Source: Alphaproteobacteria bacterium (GTDB lineage Bacteria; Pseudomonadota; Alphaproteobacteria; Rhodobacterales; Rhodobacteraceae). From it: a DNA stretch of 64,000 bases. The translations under genes were made by a program, and so were the position numbers. Shown here one piece after another: positions 46,137 through 55,867 of the stretch (the stretch's first letter is position 1; every line of letters starts with the position of its first letter). The notes below the pieces were generated by a model. The model had not been told where the DNA came from. It searched no databases and saw nothing but the letters and a program-made list of their open reading frames with translations. The stretch lies in NCBI GenBank assembly GCA_030427145.1, contig JAUHWT010000001.1, forward strand, positions 292,414 through 356,413. The letters run 5' to 3'.

Positions 46137-47036
46137 ATGCCCCTGACCGAGAACCTGTCCATCAACGCCAACTCAACCCGCGCCGATATTCTGTCGAAGG
46201 TGGAGCCGGAGGATTTTGCCTGGGCGGTTCCCATCATGCGGGCGGGCTATGCCGGTCGGGGGCTGGTGTACCTGGTCGTGGCGATCGTCTCGCTATGGTC
46301 CATGTGGCAGGGCGGCGAGGCGCAGGGCACGAAGGAAGCCATGCTCGCACTTGACGGTATCTGGGGGATGTTGGTGGTTGCCCTGGTCGCCGCGGGGATG
46401 TTCGCCTATGCCATCTGGCGTCTCGTGGACAGCTTCTGGGATCTTGAGGCTTACGGAACCGAACTCAAGGGCATAATTGCCCGCTGTGGCATGGTCGTCA
46501 CGGGACTGGCCCATGCGGGTGTTGGCGTGCTGGCCATCACCGCTCTTGGCTTGCGCTCGTCCTCGGCGTCGGGCACCGGCAAGATACTGTCGGCTGTTTT
46601 GCAGGCGCCTGGCGGCAACGTGGCTCTGGGACTTGCCGGATTACTGACCATGGGTGCCGGATGTTACTACATTCACCAGGGCGCTGCGCAGACCTATCGC
46701 GAACATCTGTCTGCAAATCATTTCACGATGAACTGGAACTGGGCCCTGCGCGCCGGGGTCGTGGCGCAGGGCATCATCGTGTTCATCATCGGTGGCCTGA
46801 TCCTTTATGCCGCGATGAAATCCGATCCCTCCCAGGTCGGCGGGCTGGGGACTGTTTTTGAATGGCTCCGGGAACAGCCTTATGGCCAGATACTGGTTGC
46901 CGGGCTGTGTGTCGGGCTGCTTGGGTTTTCGCTGTTCTGTTTTGTGAACGCGGCAAACCGGATTATCCCGAAGGCGGCAGACGATTCCACACTTACGATG
47001 ACTGCCGCACTGAAACGCAAGATGGCGGAAATCTGA
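46137..47036 (+). CDS. DUF1206 multi-pass membrane protein
   Basis: A 299-residue membrane protein with about six transmembrane helices arranged as three similar units of two helices. The units begin AVPIMRAGYAGRGLVYLVVAIVSL, IIARCGMVVTGLAHAGVGVLAITALG and LRAGVVAQGIIVFIIGGLILYAAM. This triple repeat is the hallmark of DUF1206, whose function is unknown. It starts at the first in-frame ATG after a long non-coding stretch. It is divergent from ilvD and followed by accD. Confidence 0.88.
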   Translation: MPLTENLSINANSTRADILSKVEPEDFAWAVPIMRAGYAGRGLVYLVVAIVSLWSMWQGGEAQGTKEAMLALDGIWGMLVVALVAAGMFAYAIWRLVDSFWDLEAYGTELKGIIARCGMVVTGLAHAGVGVLAITALGLRSSSASGTGKILSAVLQAPGGNVALGLAGLLTMGAGCYYIHQGAAQTYREHLSANHFTMNWNWALRAGVVAQGIIVFIIGGLILYAAMKSDPSQVGGLGTVFEWLREQPYGQILVAGLCVGLLGFSLFCFVNAANRIIPKAADDSTLTMTAALKRKMAEI

Positions 47037-47134
47037 TTTCGTGCGAAAACGCGTCCCGTGAAACCAGGCTCCCCTGATTGCAATCGCCGCACAGCCTGAT
47101 TAACTAGGCGTCAACCTGAGCCTGGAAAGAGCGC

Positions 47135-48043
47135 ATGAACTGGATTTCGAACTACGTCCGCCCGAAAATCAACTCGCTGTTCTCACGGCGGGAGGTCCCG
47201 GACCATCTGTGGTTGAAGTGCGAGGAATGCGGCACGATGCTGTTCCATCGTGAACTGACGGACGCGCTGAACGTCTGCACGAACTGCCAGAACCATATGG
47301 CGATCACACCGCGGGAACGCTTTGCCGCGCTGTTCGACGGCGGCGTTTTCGTTGAGGTTCCGGTGCCCGCGCCGGTGTCGGACCCCCTGTCATTCCGCGA
47401 TCAGAAAAAATACCCAGACCGGCTGCGCGAGACGCGTAAAAAGACCGGTGAGGAAGAGGCGATGATTGTCGCCGAGGGCGAAATCGGTCGCCTGAAAACC
47501 GTTTGCGTTGGCCAGAATTTCAAATTCATGGGTGGCTCCATGGGCATGTATGTCGGCAACGCGATTATTGCCGGCGTGGAGCGCGCCATTCAGCTCAAGT
47601 CGCCCCTGGTTCTGTTTTCCGCCGCTGGTGGTGCGCGGATGCAGGAGGGCATCCTGTCCCTGATGCAGATGCCCCGCTCGACCGTTGCGGTGCAGATGCT
47701 GCGTGAGGCCGGACTGCCATATGTTGTTGTGCTGACCGATCCGACTTCCGGTGGCGTTACGGCAAGTTATGCGATGCTTGGCGATGTTCAGATTGCAGAG
47801 CCGGGTGCATTGATCTGCTTTGCCGGTCCCCGTGTGATCGAACAGACCATCCGCGAAACCCTGCCCGAGGGGTTCCAGCGTTCGGAATATCTTCTGGACC
47901 ACGGAATGCTTGACAGGGTGGTTCACCGCAAGGACATGCGCCGTGAGCTGGCTACGCTGCTGCGTCTCATGACAAACAACACGCCACCGGTCTATGGCGA
48001 CCTTCCAGCGCCAACCCCGGACGTTCCCGCCGTGGTAAAATGA
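47135..48043 (+). CDS. accD: acetyl-CoA carboxylase carboxyltransferase beta subunit AccD
   Basis: AccD pairs with AccA to transfer CO2 from biotin to acetyl-CoA, the first step of fatty acid synthesis. The 302 residues match the family (304 in E. coli). An N-terminal zinc ribbon (CEECGTMLFHRE then CTNC) precedes the crotonase-like domain with VLFSAAGGARMQEGILSLMQM and LTDPTSGGVTASYAMLGD. It overlaps folC by four bases; accD-folC coupling is common in proteobacteria. Confidence 0.98.
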   Translation: MNWISNYVRPKINSLFSRREVPDHLWLKCEECGTMLFHRELTDALNVCTNCQNHMAITPRERFAALFDGGVFVEVPVPAPVSDPLSFRDQKKYPDRLRETRKKTGEEEAMIVAEGEIGRLKTVCVGQNFKFMGGSMGMYVGNAIIAGVERAIQLKSPLVLFSAAGGARMQEGILSLMQMPRSTVAVQMLREAGLPYVVVLTDPTSGGVTASYAMLGDVQIAEPGALICFAGPRVIEQTIRETLPEGFQRSEYLLDHGMLDRVVHRKDMRRELATLLRLMTNNTPPVYGDLPAPTPDVPAVVK

Positions 48044-49314
48044 GCCAGGGAAGCGACCGCGTTCTCGAACGCCTGATGTCGCTGCACCCCAAGGTCATTG
48101 ACCTGACACTGGACCGGATCGAGTCCCTGCTGGCACGTTTGGATCACCCCGAGCGCAGGCTGCCGCCCGTCATTCATGTAGCGGGAACGAACGGCAAGGG
48201 TTCGACGACGGCCATGTTCCGTGCGGGTCTCGAGGCTGCGGGGAAACGGGTTCATGTCTACACCTCGCCGCATCTGGCCCGGTTTCATGAGCGTATTCGT
48301 CTGGCGGGCGGGATCATTGACGAGGACGAGCTGATTACCCGTCTGGAGCATTGTGAAAAGGTCAATGACGGCGCGGCGATAACGTATTTCGAGATCACCA
48401 CGGCAGCGGCCCTGGTCGCGATGGCCGAAATACCCGCTGATTTCACTCTGCTTGAAGTGGGTCTCGGCGGTCGTCTGGATGCCACGAATGTTGTCGATAA
48501 ACCTGCGTTGACGGTAATTTCGCCGGTATCCGTCGATCACCAGCAGTTTCTTGGTGAAACCCTCGCGGAGATCGCGTTCGAGAAGGCGGGGATTCTGAAA
48601 CCCGGTGTGCCCTGCGTCGTGGCGCCACAATCCGACGTCGCCATGGCCGTGATCGAGGCGCAGGCCGAAAAGGTTGGAGCGCCGCTGCTTCTTGCCGACC
48701 AGGACTGGCAGGTTCGGGAGGAACACGGCCGAATGGTGTTCCAGGACGGGGATGGCCTGCTGGACCTGCCGCTTCCGAATCTGATCGGGGCGCATCAGGT
48801 CATAAACGCCGGAACAGCGATCGCAGGTCTGCGCCACCTTGGGTTCGACGAAGCCGCTTGCGAGGCGGCCGTGACCAGTGCGGAATGGCCTGCGAGAATG
48901 CAGCGTCTGAAATACGGGCCGCTTGTGGATATCGCCGGTCAGGATGCCGAGGTATGGCTCGATGGCGGTCATAACCCGGCGGCGGGAGAGGCCCTGGCCG
49001 AAGCGTTGTCGCGCCTGCCACGACGGAAGGTTCACCTGGTCACCGGGATGCTGCGCACGAAGGACAGTTCGGGTTATCTTCAGCACCTGGCGACGGTAGC
49101 ATTTTCGCTGCGCGCGGTATCCATTCCTGGAGAGTCTGCCACGTTGACGGCCGAGGAAACCATGAACTCCGCGCGCGGTGTGGGGCTGGCCGCACAGACG
49201 GCGGACAGTGTGGCCGATGCCGTAGCGGAAATCGTTCGGGAGGATCCGACGGCGCGGATCCTGATCTCCGGGTCGCTTTATCTGGCAGGCAGTGTTCTGC
49301 GGGAAAACGGCTGA
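48040..49314 (+). CDS. folC: bifunctional folylpolyglutamate/dihydrofolate synthase FolC
   Basis: FolC adds glutamates to folates and makes dihydrofolate. The 424 residues match E. coli FolC (422). The P-loop is GTNGKGSTTAMF, the omega-loop region is VYTSPHLARFHERIRL, and LEVGLGGRLDATNV, DHQQFLG and WLDGGHNPAAGEAL are present. It starts inside the accD stop (ATGA) and its stop abuts that of the next, convergent gene without a spare base. Confidence 0.97.
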   Translation: MSQGSDRVLERLMSLHPKVIDLTLDRIESLLARLDHPERRLPPVIHVAGTNGKGSTTAMFRAGLEAAGKRVHVYTSPHLARFHERIRLAGGIIDEDELITRLEHCEKVNDGAAITYFEITTAAALVAMAEIPADFTLLEVGLGGRLDATNVVDKPALTVISPVSVDHQQFLGETLAEIAFEKAGILKPGVPCVVAPQSDVAMAVIEAQAEKVGAPLLLADQDWQVREEHGRMVFQDGDGLLDLPLPNLIGAHQVINAGTAIAGLRHLGFDEAACEAAVTSAEWPARMQRLKYGPLVDIAGQDAEVWLDGGHNPAAGEALAEALSRLPRRKVHLVTGMLRTKDSSGYLQHLATVAFSLRAVSIPGESATLTAEETMNSARGVGLAAQTADSVADAVAEIVREDPTARILISGSLYLAGSVLRENG

Positions 49315-50358
49315 TCAGCCGACTGCAGCCCTGTCGTAGACGGTCAGGGTGTGCAGCAGTTCCTGCACCCTGCCCTGCGGCGTGGCCCATGACGTAACGA
49401 GACGGATGACCGGGTCGCCGCTTTCCGTGCGGCCCCAGGAATGGAAATCGAACTTCTCACGCAGTTGCGACACCACTGGATCGGTCAGCACGGGAAACAC
49501 CTGGTTGGCCTGAGTTGGCACCAGTAGCTTAAATCCGGCGGCCTCGACACCTTTTGACAGGTCGGTGGCCATCGCGTTGGCATGGTCGGCCAGTGAGAAA
49601 TACAGGTTGTCGGTGAACAGGGCCCGGAACTGCACACCCAGAACCCGTCCCTTGGCGAGAAGTGCGCCCCTCTGCTTGACGTGAAACGCGAAATCCTGGG
49701 CGAGTTCGCGGTTTGGAATGACTACCGCCTCTCCCAGCAGCGCGCCGTTTTTGGTACCACCGATCCAGAAAATATCTGCAAGCGCGGCAACATCCGCCAG
49801 TTCTACGTCAGAGGCACGGACGGCAGCACCAATCCGTGCGCCATCCAGCATCAGCAGCAGATTGTTTTCCCGACAGCATCCGCTGATCGCCGTGAGTTCA
49901 GAGAGCGAATACACGGTGCCGACCTCGGTTGCATTGGAGATGTAGACCATGCGCGGTTTGGCCATGTGCGGAAAATGTGCGTTCTCTGCAAGGGCCCGTC
50001 GGATCAGGTCCGGGGTCAGCTTCCCGTTTTCCGGCGTCACGGTGATGACCTTGTGACCGGTTGCTTCAATCGCGCCGGTTTCGTGAACGGAGATGTGACC
50101 GGAGGTTGCAGCAATCACCGCCTCGTGCGGCCGCAGCGCGCTAGCTATACAAAGCGTGTTGGCGATCGTCCCGCTCGGAACGAAATGTATGTCGGCTTTG
50201 GCGCCTCCAAGATGTCCGCGAATGAGTTCGGCCGCTTCGGTGCTGAAACGATCGAGACCATAGGTGGCCTCCTGGCGCGCATTGGTGTCGGCGAGTGCGG
50301 CAAGAACCGCCGGGTGTGCGCCTTCGCTGTAATCATCCACGAAACCGAATTTAGTCAT
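49315..50358 (-). CDS. low-specificity L-threonine aldolase
   Basis: A 347-residue fold-type I PLP enzyme of the beta-eliminating lyase family. Typical features: FVDDYSEGAHPAVLAAL, FVPSGTIANTLCIASALRPHE, ISNATEVGTVYSLSEL, LMLDGARIGAA and the PLP Lys in FWIGGTKNGALLGEA. It cleaves threonine (or beta-hydroxy amino acids) to glycine and an aldehyde. I start at the ATG with AAAGGTG ahead, 11 codons inside the longest frame. It is convergent with folC and divergent from the symporter. Confidence 0.92.
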   Translation of the reverse strand: MTKFGFVDDYSEGAHPAVLAALADTNARQEATYGLDRFSTEAAELIRGHLGGAKADIHFVPSGTIANTLCIASALRPHEAVIAATSGHISVHETGAIEATGHKVITVTPENGKLTPDLIRRALAENAHFPHMAKPRMVYISNATEVGTVYSLSELTAISGCCRENNLLLMLDGARIGAAVRASDVELADVAALADIFWIGGTKNGALLGEAVVIPNRELAQDFAFHVKQRGALLAKGRVLGVQFRALFTDNLYFSLADHANAMATDLSKGVEAAGFKLLVPTQANQVFPVLTDPVVSQLREKFDFHSWGRTESGDPVIRLVTSWATPQGRVQELLHTLTVYDRAAVG

Positions 50359-50574
50359 TCTGCACCTTTGTATTTTTGCCGGAGCCTCCAATAACCGGCC
50401 CGCCAGGGGTTTAACAGTACGAATGGACCGTATGACCGGTGGTCAAGCCGGGACGCGGATTTTGTGCTGCTTATTCCATGGGCATGCCTGCCTGTACGCT
50501 CATTTATTAAGATCGGCGCGAAAACTACCGCAGTTTTGGTTTGCGTACAGGTTGCGGTCGCGCGAGTGTGACGA

Positions 50575-50590
50575 TTAACATTTTGTTAAC
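50575..50590. promoter_or_regulatory. CtrA-like binding box upstream of the symporter
   Basis: TTAACATTTTGTTAAC fits the alphaproteobacterial CtrA consensus TTAA-N7-TTAAC exactly and is also nearly palindromic. It lies about 40 bases before the symporter start codon, where it could overlap the promoter. Confidence 0.5.
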
Positions 50591-50629
50591 GTTCAAAGCG
50601 ATCCACGGATCAGTGCCGAAGGAGCAAAG

Positions 50630-52054
50630 ATGGGACTATTTGACAGCCTCTTTAACATTATCAACGACCTGACCTGGGGTTGGGCGCTGGTCCCGTTCCT
50701 GGTTGTGCTGGGTGTTTTCTTTACGATCGCCAGTGGCTTCGTGCAGTTTCGGTTCTTCAAACGCATGTTCAGGGTTCTGACCGGCGACGATGAAACCTCT
50801 GATCCGACGAAAATCAGCGCGCGTGAGGCGCTGCTTGTTTCGGTTGGCGGACGGGTCGGCGGCGGAAACATTGCCGGTGTGGCCGTGGCCATTACGGCAG
50901 GCGGCCCCGGCGCGGTGTTCTGGATGTGGGCCATTGCACTGGTCGGCATGTGCTCCGCGCTCGTGGAGGCAACACTTGCGCAAACCTTCAAGCGCACGAC
51001 ACCGGAAGGTGACTACCGGGGCGGTCCGGCAAGATCGATCATCCATGGACTGGGCGAGAAATACAGATGGCTGGCCGTGATATATGCCATCTGCCTGATT
51101 GCTTCCTTCGCCATTGGGTTCAACGCCTTTCAGGGGAACACCGTCGCAGGGGCGGCACTCGACAGCATGTCAATCCCGCGGCTCTACACCGGCATCGTAT
51201 TGGCGCTGGCAACCGGGTTCATCGTGTATGGCGGTATTCACCGCATCGCGAAAGCGGCCGATGTCATCATTCCGATCATGGCCTTCGGATACATCGGAAT
51301 GGCTCTCGCCATCATACTCCTGAACATTACCGGACTGCCGGGCGTTATCTGGGACATCGTCGCCAATGCCTTCGGCTTCCGTGAGGCGGTAGCAGGTGGA
51401 ATGGGCGCCGCAATTGCGCAGGGTCTGCGTCGTGGCCTGTTTTCCAATGAGGCGGGACTTGGGTCCGCGCCAAACGTGGCAGCCACGGCGTATGTAAAAC
51501 ACCCGGTCAGCCAGGGCATCACACAGAGCTTTTCTGTTTTCATCGACACAATGATCATCTGTTCCTGCACGGCATTCGTCATCCTGCTTGGCGACGTATA
51601 TCAACCGGGTGCGGAAGACGTGGACGGCGTGGCGCTGACACAGCAGAGCATGGTGAGCCATGTTGGCGAATGGGCGCAGTACTTCCTGACCGGGGCCATA
51701 CTGCTCTTCTCGTTCTCGTCCATCATGTACAACTACTACCTGGGTGAGAACGCGCTGAGCTTCATGACCGAGAATCCGAGCGCCATACACGTGCTGAGGC
51801 TGGCGATTGTCGGTATTGTCTTTTTGGGAGCGGTGGCGCCGGGGGCGACTGTTGTGTTCAGTTTCTCTGATCCGATGATGGGCATTCTGGCAGTGGTGAA
51901 CCTGCTGGCTCTTATGATGCTGTTCCCCATCGCCTTGCGAATGATTACGGATTTCAGGGAGCAGTTGGCGGCCGGGATCAAAAAGCCCGTTTTTGATCCG
52001 AAAAAGTTCCCGGATCTTGATACCGACCATACCGCCTGGCCGGACGCCAAATAA
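50630..52054 (+). CDS. sodium:alanine symporter family (AGCS) transporter
   Basis: A 474-residue inner-membrane transporter with about ten hydrophobic segments. AGCS signatures include VSVGGRVGGGNIAGVAVAI (the family's RVGxGNIxG loop, a likely Na+/substrate site) and LRRGLFSNEAGLGSAPNVAATA. It imports alanine or glycine with Na+. The ribosome site AAGGAG is strong. A CtrA-like box lies just upstream. It converges on trxA across a shared terminator. Confidence 0.95.
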   Translation: MGLFDSLFNIINDLTWGWALVPFLVVLGVFFTIASGFVQFRFFKRMFRVLTGDDETSDPTKISAREALLVSVGGRVGGGNIAGVAVAITAGGPGAVFWMWAIALVGMCSALVEATLAQTFKRTTPEGDYRGGPARSIIHGLGEKYRWLAVIYAICLIASFAIGFNAFQGNTVAGAALDSMSIPRLYTGIVLALATGFIVYGGIHRIAKAADVIIPIMAFGYIGMALAIILLNITGLPGVIWDIVANAFGFREAVAGGMGAAIAQGLRRGLFSNEAGLGSAPNVAATAYVKHPVSQGITQSFSVFIDTMIICSCTAFVILLGDVYQPGAEDVDGVALTQQSMVSHVGEWAQYFLTGAILLFSFSSIMYNYYLGENALSFMTENPSAIHVLRLAIVGIVFLGAVAPGATVVFSFSDPMMGILAVVNLLALMMLFPIALRMITDFREQLAAGIKKPVFDPKKFPDLDTDHTAWPDAK

Positions 52055-52080
52055 GCGAAACAGGCGTTCGAAAAAACAAA

Positions 52081-52108
52081 ATGGGCTGACCCTGGCGGGT
52101 CAGCCCAT
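52081..52108. terminator. bidirectional intrinsic terminator (symporter / trxA)
   Basis: A perfect 12-base stem (ATGGGCTGACCC with GGGTCAGCCCAT) around TGGC is flanked by an A-rich run on the left and TTCTTTT on the right, so it can terminate the symporter transcript and the long minus-strand operon ending in trxA. Confidence 0.93.
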
Positions 52109-52151
52109 TTCTTTTCCTCAAACCGAAGGCGGACCTTCGAGACCGATGTCT

Positions 52152-52472
52152 TCAGCGGTTTTCCTCAATCCAGCTTTTCAGTGCTGCCTTGGGGGCCGCG
52201 CCGACCTTCGTGGAGACCATTTCACCGTTCTTAAACAGATACATGGCCGGAATGCCGCGTACGCCATACTGCGCCGGGACCGACGGGTTCGAGTCGACGT
52301 CAACCTTGGCGATTTTGATCTGCTCGCCATACTCGTCGGAAAGTTCCTCAAGAACCGGGCCGATCATTTTGCAGGGACCGCACCATTCCGCCCAGAAATC
52401 AACCAGAACCGGTACATCCGCACCTAGTACTTCTTCTTCGAACGTATTGTCCGTAACCTTTACCGTTGCCAT
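52152..52472 (-). CDS. trxA: thioredoxin TrxA
   Basis: A 106-residue thioredoxin (109 in E. coli). The active site is WCGPC in [15 protein letters not shown], with the usual Pro in [14 protein letters not shown] start at the ATG with GAGGAGA eight bases ahead, five codons into the longest frame. It is the last gene of the minus-strand run from tsaE; the addA stop is 33 bases upstream. A bidirectional terminator closes the operon. Confidence 0.97.
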   Translation of the reverse strand: MATVKVTDNTFEEEVLGADVPVLVDFWAEWCGPCKMIGPVLEELSDEYGEQIKIAKVDVDSNPSVPAQYGVRGIPAMYLFKNGEMVSTKVGAAPKAALKSWIEENR

Positions 52473-52504
52473 GCCGGCTCTCCTCAATTCGATTTCAGTT
52501 CAAC

Positions 52505-55500
52505 CTAGGAACGGGGTATCGCCGGGTCAAGGAGACCCGCACGGTCCAGCGCCCCGGTCACGGTACCGTGCGGCAGGTACATCAGTTCCGCCGTGCGGGT
52601 CCACAGTATCGCCACCTCAATTTCCGACCCAGGCCATATTTGTTGCAGCGCTGCCTGATATGCTCCCATTTGGCGCAGAATTGCCTCCGGCACGGCATTT
52701 GGGCTTTCTGGGATTGTGCGGTTGCTTTTGAAGTCAACAGCCAGAATTTTGTCATCCCGGATCAGCATCCGGTCGATGCGCCCTTCGATACGGGTGCCAT
52801 TGAGTTCAGCCACCAACGGAACCTCCGAAAGCCCGTCAGGCCCAAAGAGTTCAGAAAATTCCGGGGTGCGCAGGACGGCAATGGCCTCGGCGACGATTTC
52901 ATCACGATCGGGGAGACCGTCAGGCAACAAATGATCCGCCACATCTGGCCAGTCTGCCTCGGGATACTGCAGCAGGCCTTCCAACAGAAGATGGACGGCG
53001 TCGCCGCGCGGGAGTGAATCGCCCTCACCGGCAATTTCATCCGGATCATCGAACACGACATGCGCGCCACCAAGCCGTGAGGGTGACACGGCATTCGTGG
53101 AAGCACCCGCATCGGACTCCGCTTTTTCCCTGGCCCAGGTGGGCAGCTCAGCCGAAGTGCTTTGCGCCGTTTTGCCGCTTTCCAAACGCTGATCGGTCCA
53201 GTTGCGGTCGAAACAGAGGGTGACGCCGTCTGAGCCTGGAATCTCGCGGGGGGCCAGTGTGTGCAAACCGTTCCTGATGAGCCCGTACCAGCTGTTGTCT
53301 TCGGTATCCTTTTTGCCGCCCGCGCCACAGACTATCAGCCAGCTTTCGGCCCTGGTCATGGCGACGTAGAGAAGGCGCATGTTTTCAGCCACTGCCAGAG
53401 CGCGGCGATCCGCCTCGGCGTCGCGCATGACGTCGGGCGCGCTATCGGTAGGGACCCGCCAGGCGGGCTGACCATTTCCAATTTCCATGACCTGCGGAGG
53501 GTGGCGGCCCTCCTGACGCTTCGCAGTGTCGGGAAGGAAAACGATTGGAGCCTCAAGACCTTTTGCGCCATGGACTGTCATAACGCGCACCTGGTCCGCG
53601 CCCTCTTCGACGCGGCGTTTGATTGTCACCTCGTCGGACTCCATCCACGCGAGGAAACCGGTCAGACCCGGCGTTCCGGACCGCTCGAAGGCCAGTGCCT
53701 GATCAAGCAGGGCGTCAATTCCGTCCTCGGCCTCAGCACCAAGACGGGCAACCAGTTTCCGCCGGCCATTATGGCGGATCAGAATACGTTGCAGCATCTC
53801 GAAAGGACGCAGAAAATCCGCCTGCCCGAGGAGGTCGGAGATCATCGCCTTGCAGGGCTGCCATTTCTCAGCCTCCTGAACCCGAAGTTCGGGCCAGAGC
53901 ATTCCCTTGCGGCCATGCGCGAGGGTAAAGAGGTCGTCCTCGTCAATCCCGCCAAGGGGACTGCGCAGCACTGTCGCCAGGGAAAGGTCGTCCGCAACGG
54001 TGTTGATGACACGGAGGACAGCCAGAAGATCCCTCGCTGCCAGTTCGCCGTTAAGGTTCAGGACGTCAGCGCCCGCGACCGGTACGTTCGCACGCTTGAG
54101 TTCCCGGATAACGGAATGGAAACGTTCGTTTCGGCTCTGAACCAGGATAAGCACATCACCGGCCCGGATCGCCCGGTCATGGCCGGGCAGCACCCGGCCA
54201 TCGCGAAGCCATTCGGATATTCGGCCAGCGATGTTTTTGGCCATAACCTGAACCGGGTCGTCCGGCGCGGGCATGTCGACAGGATCCGACCAGGGCGGTT
54301 CCTCCTGTTTGTCAGGCTTTTCAAGGAAGGGCCAAAGCTCAACACGACCCGGTTTGTCCGGATTGTGGGCGCTGTGCGTGACATCATTGGTCAGCCCCTC
54401 GCCCGCCGGGCCGTCGAAAACGGCATCGACAAGGCTCAGGACAGGTTCGGCAGACCGGAAGGAATGGATGAGCTCACACTGTTGCAGACCTTCCTCAAGA
54501 CCGCTCAGCACCCGGTGAAAATAGTCATTCATCTTCCCGAACGCGGCCGGGTCGGCACCCTGGAAACTGTAGATGGACTGCTTCTCGTCCCCTACGACAA
54601 AGACGGTACGGTCAACCTCACGCGCTCCAAATCCGGAGAAAAACTCGTCCGAGAGTGCCTGCACAACCTGCCACTGCACCGGGCTGGTGTCCTGAGCCTC
54701 ATCGACGAGAATATGATCGAGGCCGCCATCAAGTTTCCACAACACCCAGGATGCGGTGTCGGTGTCATTGAGCAGATGACGCGTGCGGTCGATCATGTCA
54801 TCGAAATCGAGCAGGCCGTAGGCCGCCTTGCGCGCATCCAGAACCCGAAGCCAGGCGCGGGCAAAAATGTTCAGAGCCGTGGATTTGCGCAGCGCAAGCA
54901 GGCCAAGGCGGCGCGGTCGGGCGGCCTCAACCCGCAGCATGAGGGGTTCGAGTGCATCCATGAGTTCCGGATATGCGGTGCGAAGGCCCTTGGTTGGGAA
55001 GGCACCAATTTTTGCGGAAAATGGTGACTTCGCGCCCGCACCGGTCAGAAAAACTTTCTCAAGGGTTTCGCAAAGCATGTCCGGCGGCTGCTTTAGTGCG
55101 GATGCGAGGGTTTCCCCGGCACTGCTGTCGGTTTTGCCGGATGCCGCAAGCAGGGGTATCAGACTTTCGACCGTAGCGAGATCGCCTGGTAGAACTGTCT
55201 CGGCATAAATCCGTTCAGGACTGTCATCCGGATCAACGCCCAGCGCAGCGGCGAGTGCCTGCGCATCAAACTCATTCCCAAAGGCTGACCGGTTTCGGCC
55301 AATCTCCTGCAGAAGGCCATCAGGATCGTCACCTGACATATTGATAGCCAGCAGCCGCATAGCCTCCGGATCAACGCGAGCGAGCTCATCCAGCACCGAC
55401 ACCCGGAGCTCGCGGGCATCGCGGTCATCCATGACGGAGAACTGCGGAGCGACACCGGCCTCTACCGGAAAACGGCGCAGCAGAGCCTCGCAAAATGCGT

Positions 55501-55867
55501 GGATGGTTTGAATTTTCAACCCGCCCGGCGTTTCGAGCGCACGGGCAAAGAGGGTACGCGCCTGGGCCAGACCGGCTTCTGGAATGTCCGCCTGAGCCGC
55601 GTCCAGTGCGGTCAATTCGCCACGCAACTCCGCGTCGTCCATCATCGCCCACCGGCCAAGCGTCTGGAAAAGACGGGTCTGCATTTCGGCCGCGGCCGCT
55701 TTGGTGTAGGTCAGGCAGAGGATTTTTTCCGGCGCCGTTCCCATCAACAGAAGCCGTGCAACGCGGTTGGTCAGAACACGTGTTTTTCCGGAACCCGCAT
55801 TGGCGGCAACCCAGCTTGAACGGGTCGGCGTTGCGGCTGCGGTCTGGGCGGCATCAGCCGTAATCAT
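52505..55867 (-). CDS. addA: double-strand break repair helicase-nuclease AddA
   Basis: AddA with AddB processes DNA ends for recombination, taking the place of RecBCD in alphaproteobacteria. At 1120 residues it has a UvrD-type helicase with Walker A AANAGSGKT near the start, ILVDEAQDTSPVQWQV, and VMTVHGAKGLEAPIVFLPDT. The C-terminal RecB-type nuclease has the Asp-x-Lys core in ILAVDFKSNRTIPE and the downstream Gln-x3-Tyr (QMGAYQAAL). Its start overlaps the addB stop by four bases. Confidence 0.97.
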   Translation of the reverse strand: MITADAAQTAAATPTRSSWVAANAGSGKTRVLTNRVARLLLMGTAPEKILCLTYTKAAAAEMQTRLFQTLGRWAMMDDAELRGELTALDAAQADIPEAGLAQARTLFARALETPGGLKIQTIHAFCEALLRRFPVEAGVAPQFSVMDDRDARELRVSVLDELARVDPEAMRLLAINMSGDDPDGLLQEIGRNRSAFGNEFDAQALAAALGVDPDDSPERIYAETVLPGDLATVESLIPLLAASGKTDSSAGETLASALKQPPDMLCETLEKVFLTGAGAKSPFSAKIGAFPTKGLRTAYPELMDALEPLMLRVEAARPRRLGLLALRKSTALNIFARAWLRVLDARKAAYGLLDFDDMIDRTRHLLNDTDTASWVLWKLDGGLDHILVDEAQDTSPVQWQVVQALSDEFFSGFGAREVDRTVFVVGDEKQSIYSFQGADPAAFGKMNDYFHRVLSGLEEGLQQCELIHSFRSAEPVLSLVDAVFDGPAGEGLTNDVTHSAHNPDKPGRVELWPFLEKPDKQEEPPWSDPVDMPAPDDPVQVMAKNIAGRISEWLRDGRVLPGHDRAIRAGDVLILVQSRNERFHSVIRELKRANVPVAGADVLNLNGELAARDLLAVLRVINTVADDLSLATVLRSPLGGIDEDDLFTLAHGRKGMLWPELRVQEAEKWQPCKAMISDLLGQADFLRPFEMLQRILIRHNGRRKLVARLGAEAEDGIDALLDQALAFERSGTPGLTGFLAWMESDEVTIKRRVEEGADQVRVMTVHGAKGLEAPIVFLPDTAKRQEGRHPPQVMEIGNGQPAWRVPTDSAPDVMRDAEADRRALAVAENMRLLYVAMTRAESWLIVCGAGGKKDTEDNSWYGLIRNGLHTLAPREIPGSDGVTLCFDRNWTDQRLESGKTAQSTSAELPTWAREKAESDAGASTNAVSPSRLGGAHVVFDDPDEIAGEGDSLPRGDAVHLLLEGLLQYPEADWPDVADHLLPDGLPDRDEIVAEAIAVLRTPEFSELFGPDGLSEVPLVAELNGTRIEGRIDRMLIRDDKILAVDFKSNRTIPESPNAVPEAILRQMGAYQAALQQIWPGSEIEVAILWTRTAELMYLPHGTVTGALDRAGLLDPAIPRS

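Noticed and set aside
53261..55027. 588-codon plus-strand frame opposite addA
   Set aside because: Lies wholly inside addA, whose helicase and nuclease motifs are intact; the frame gives no known protein.
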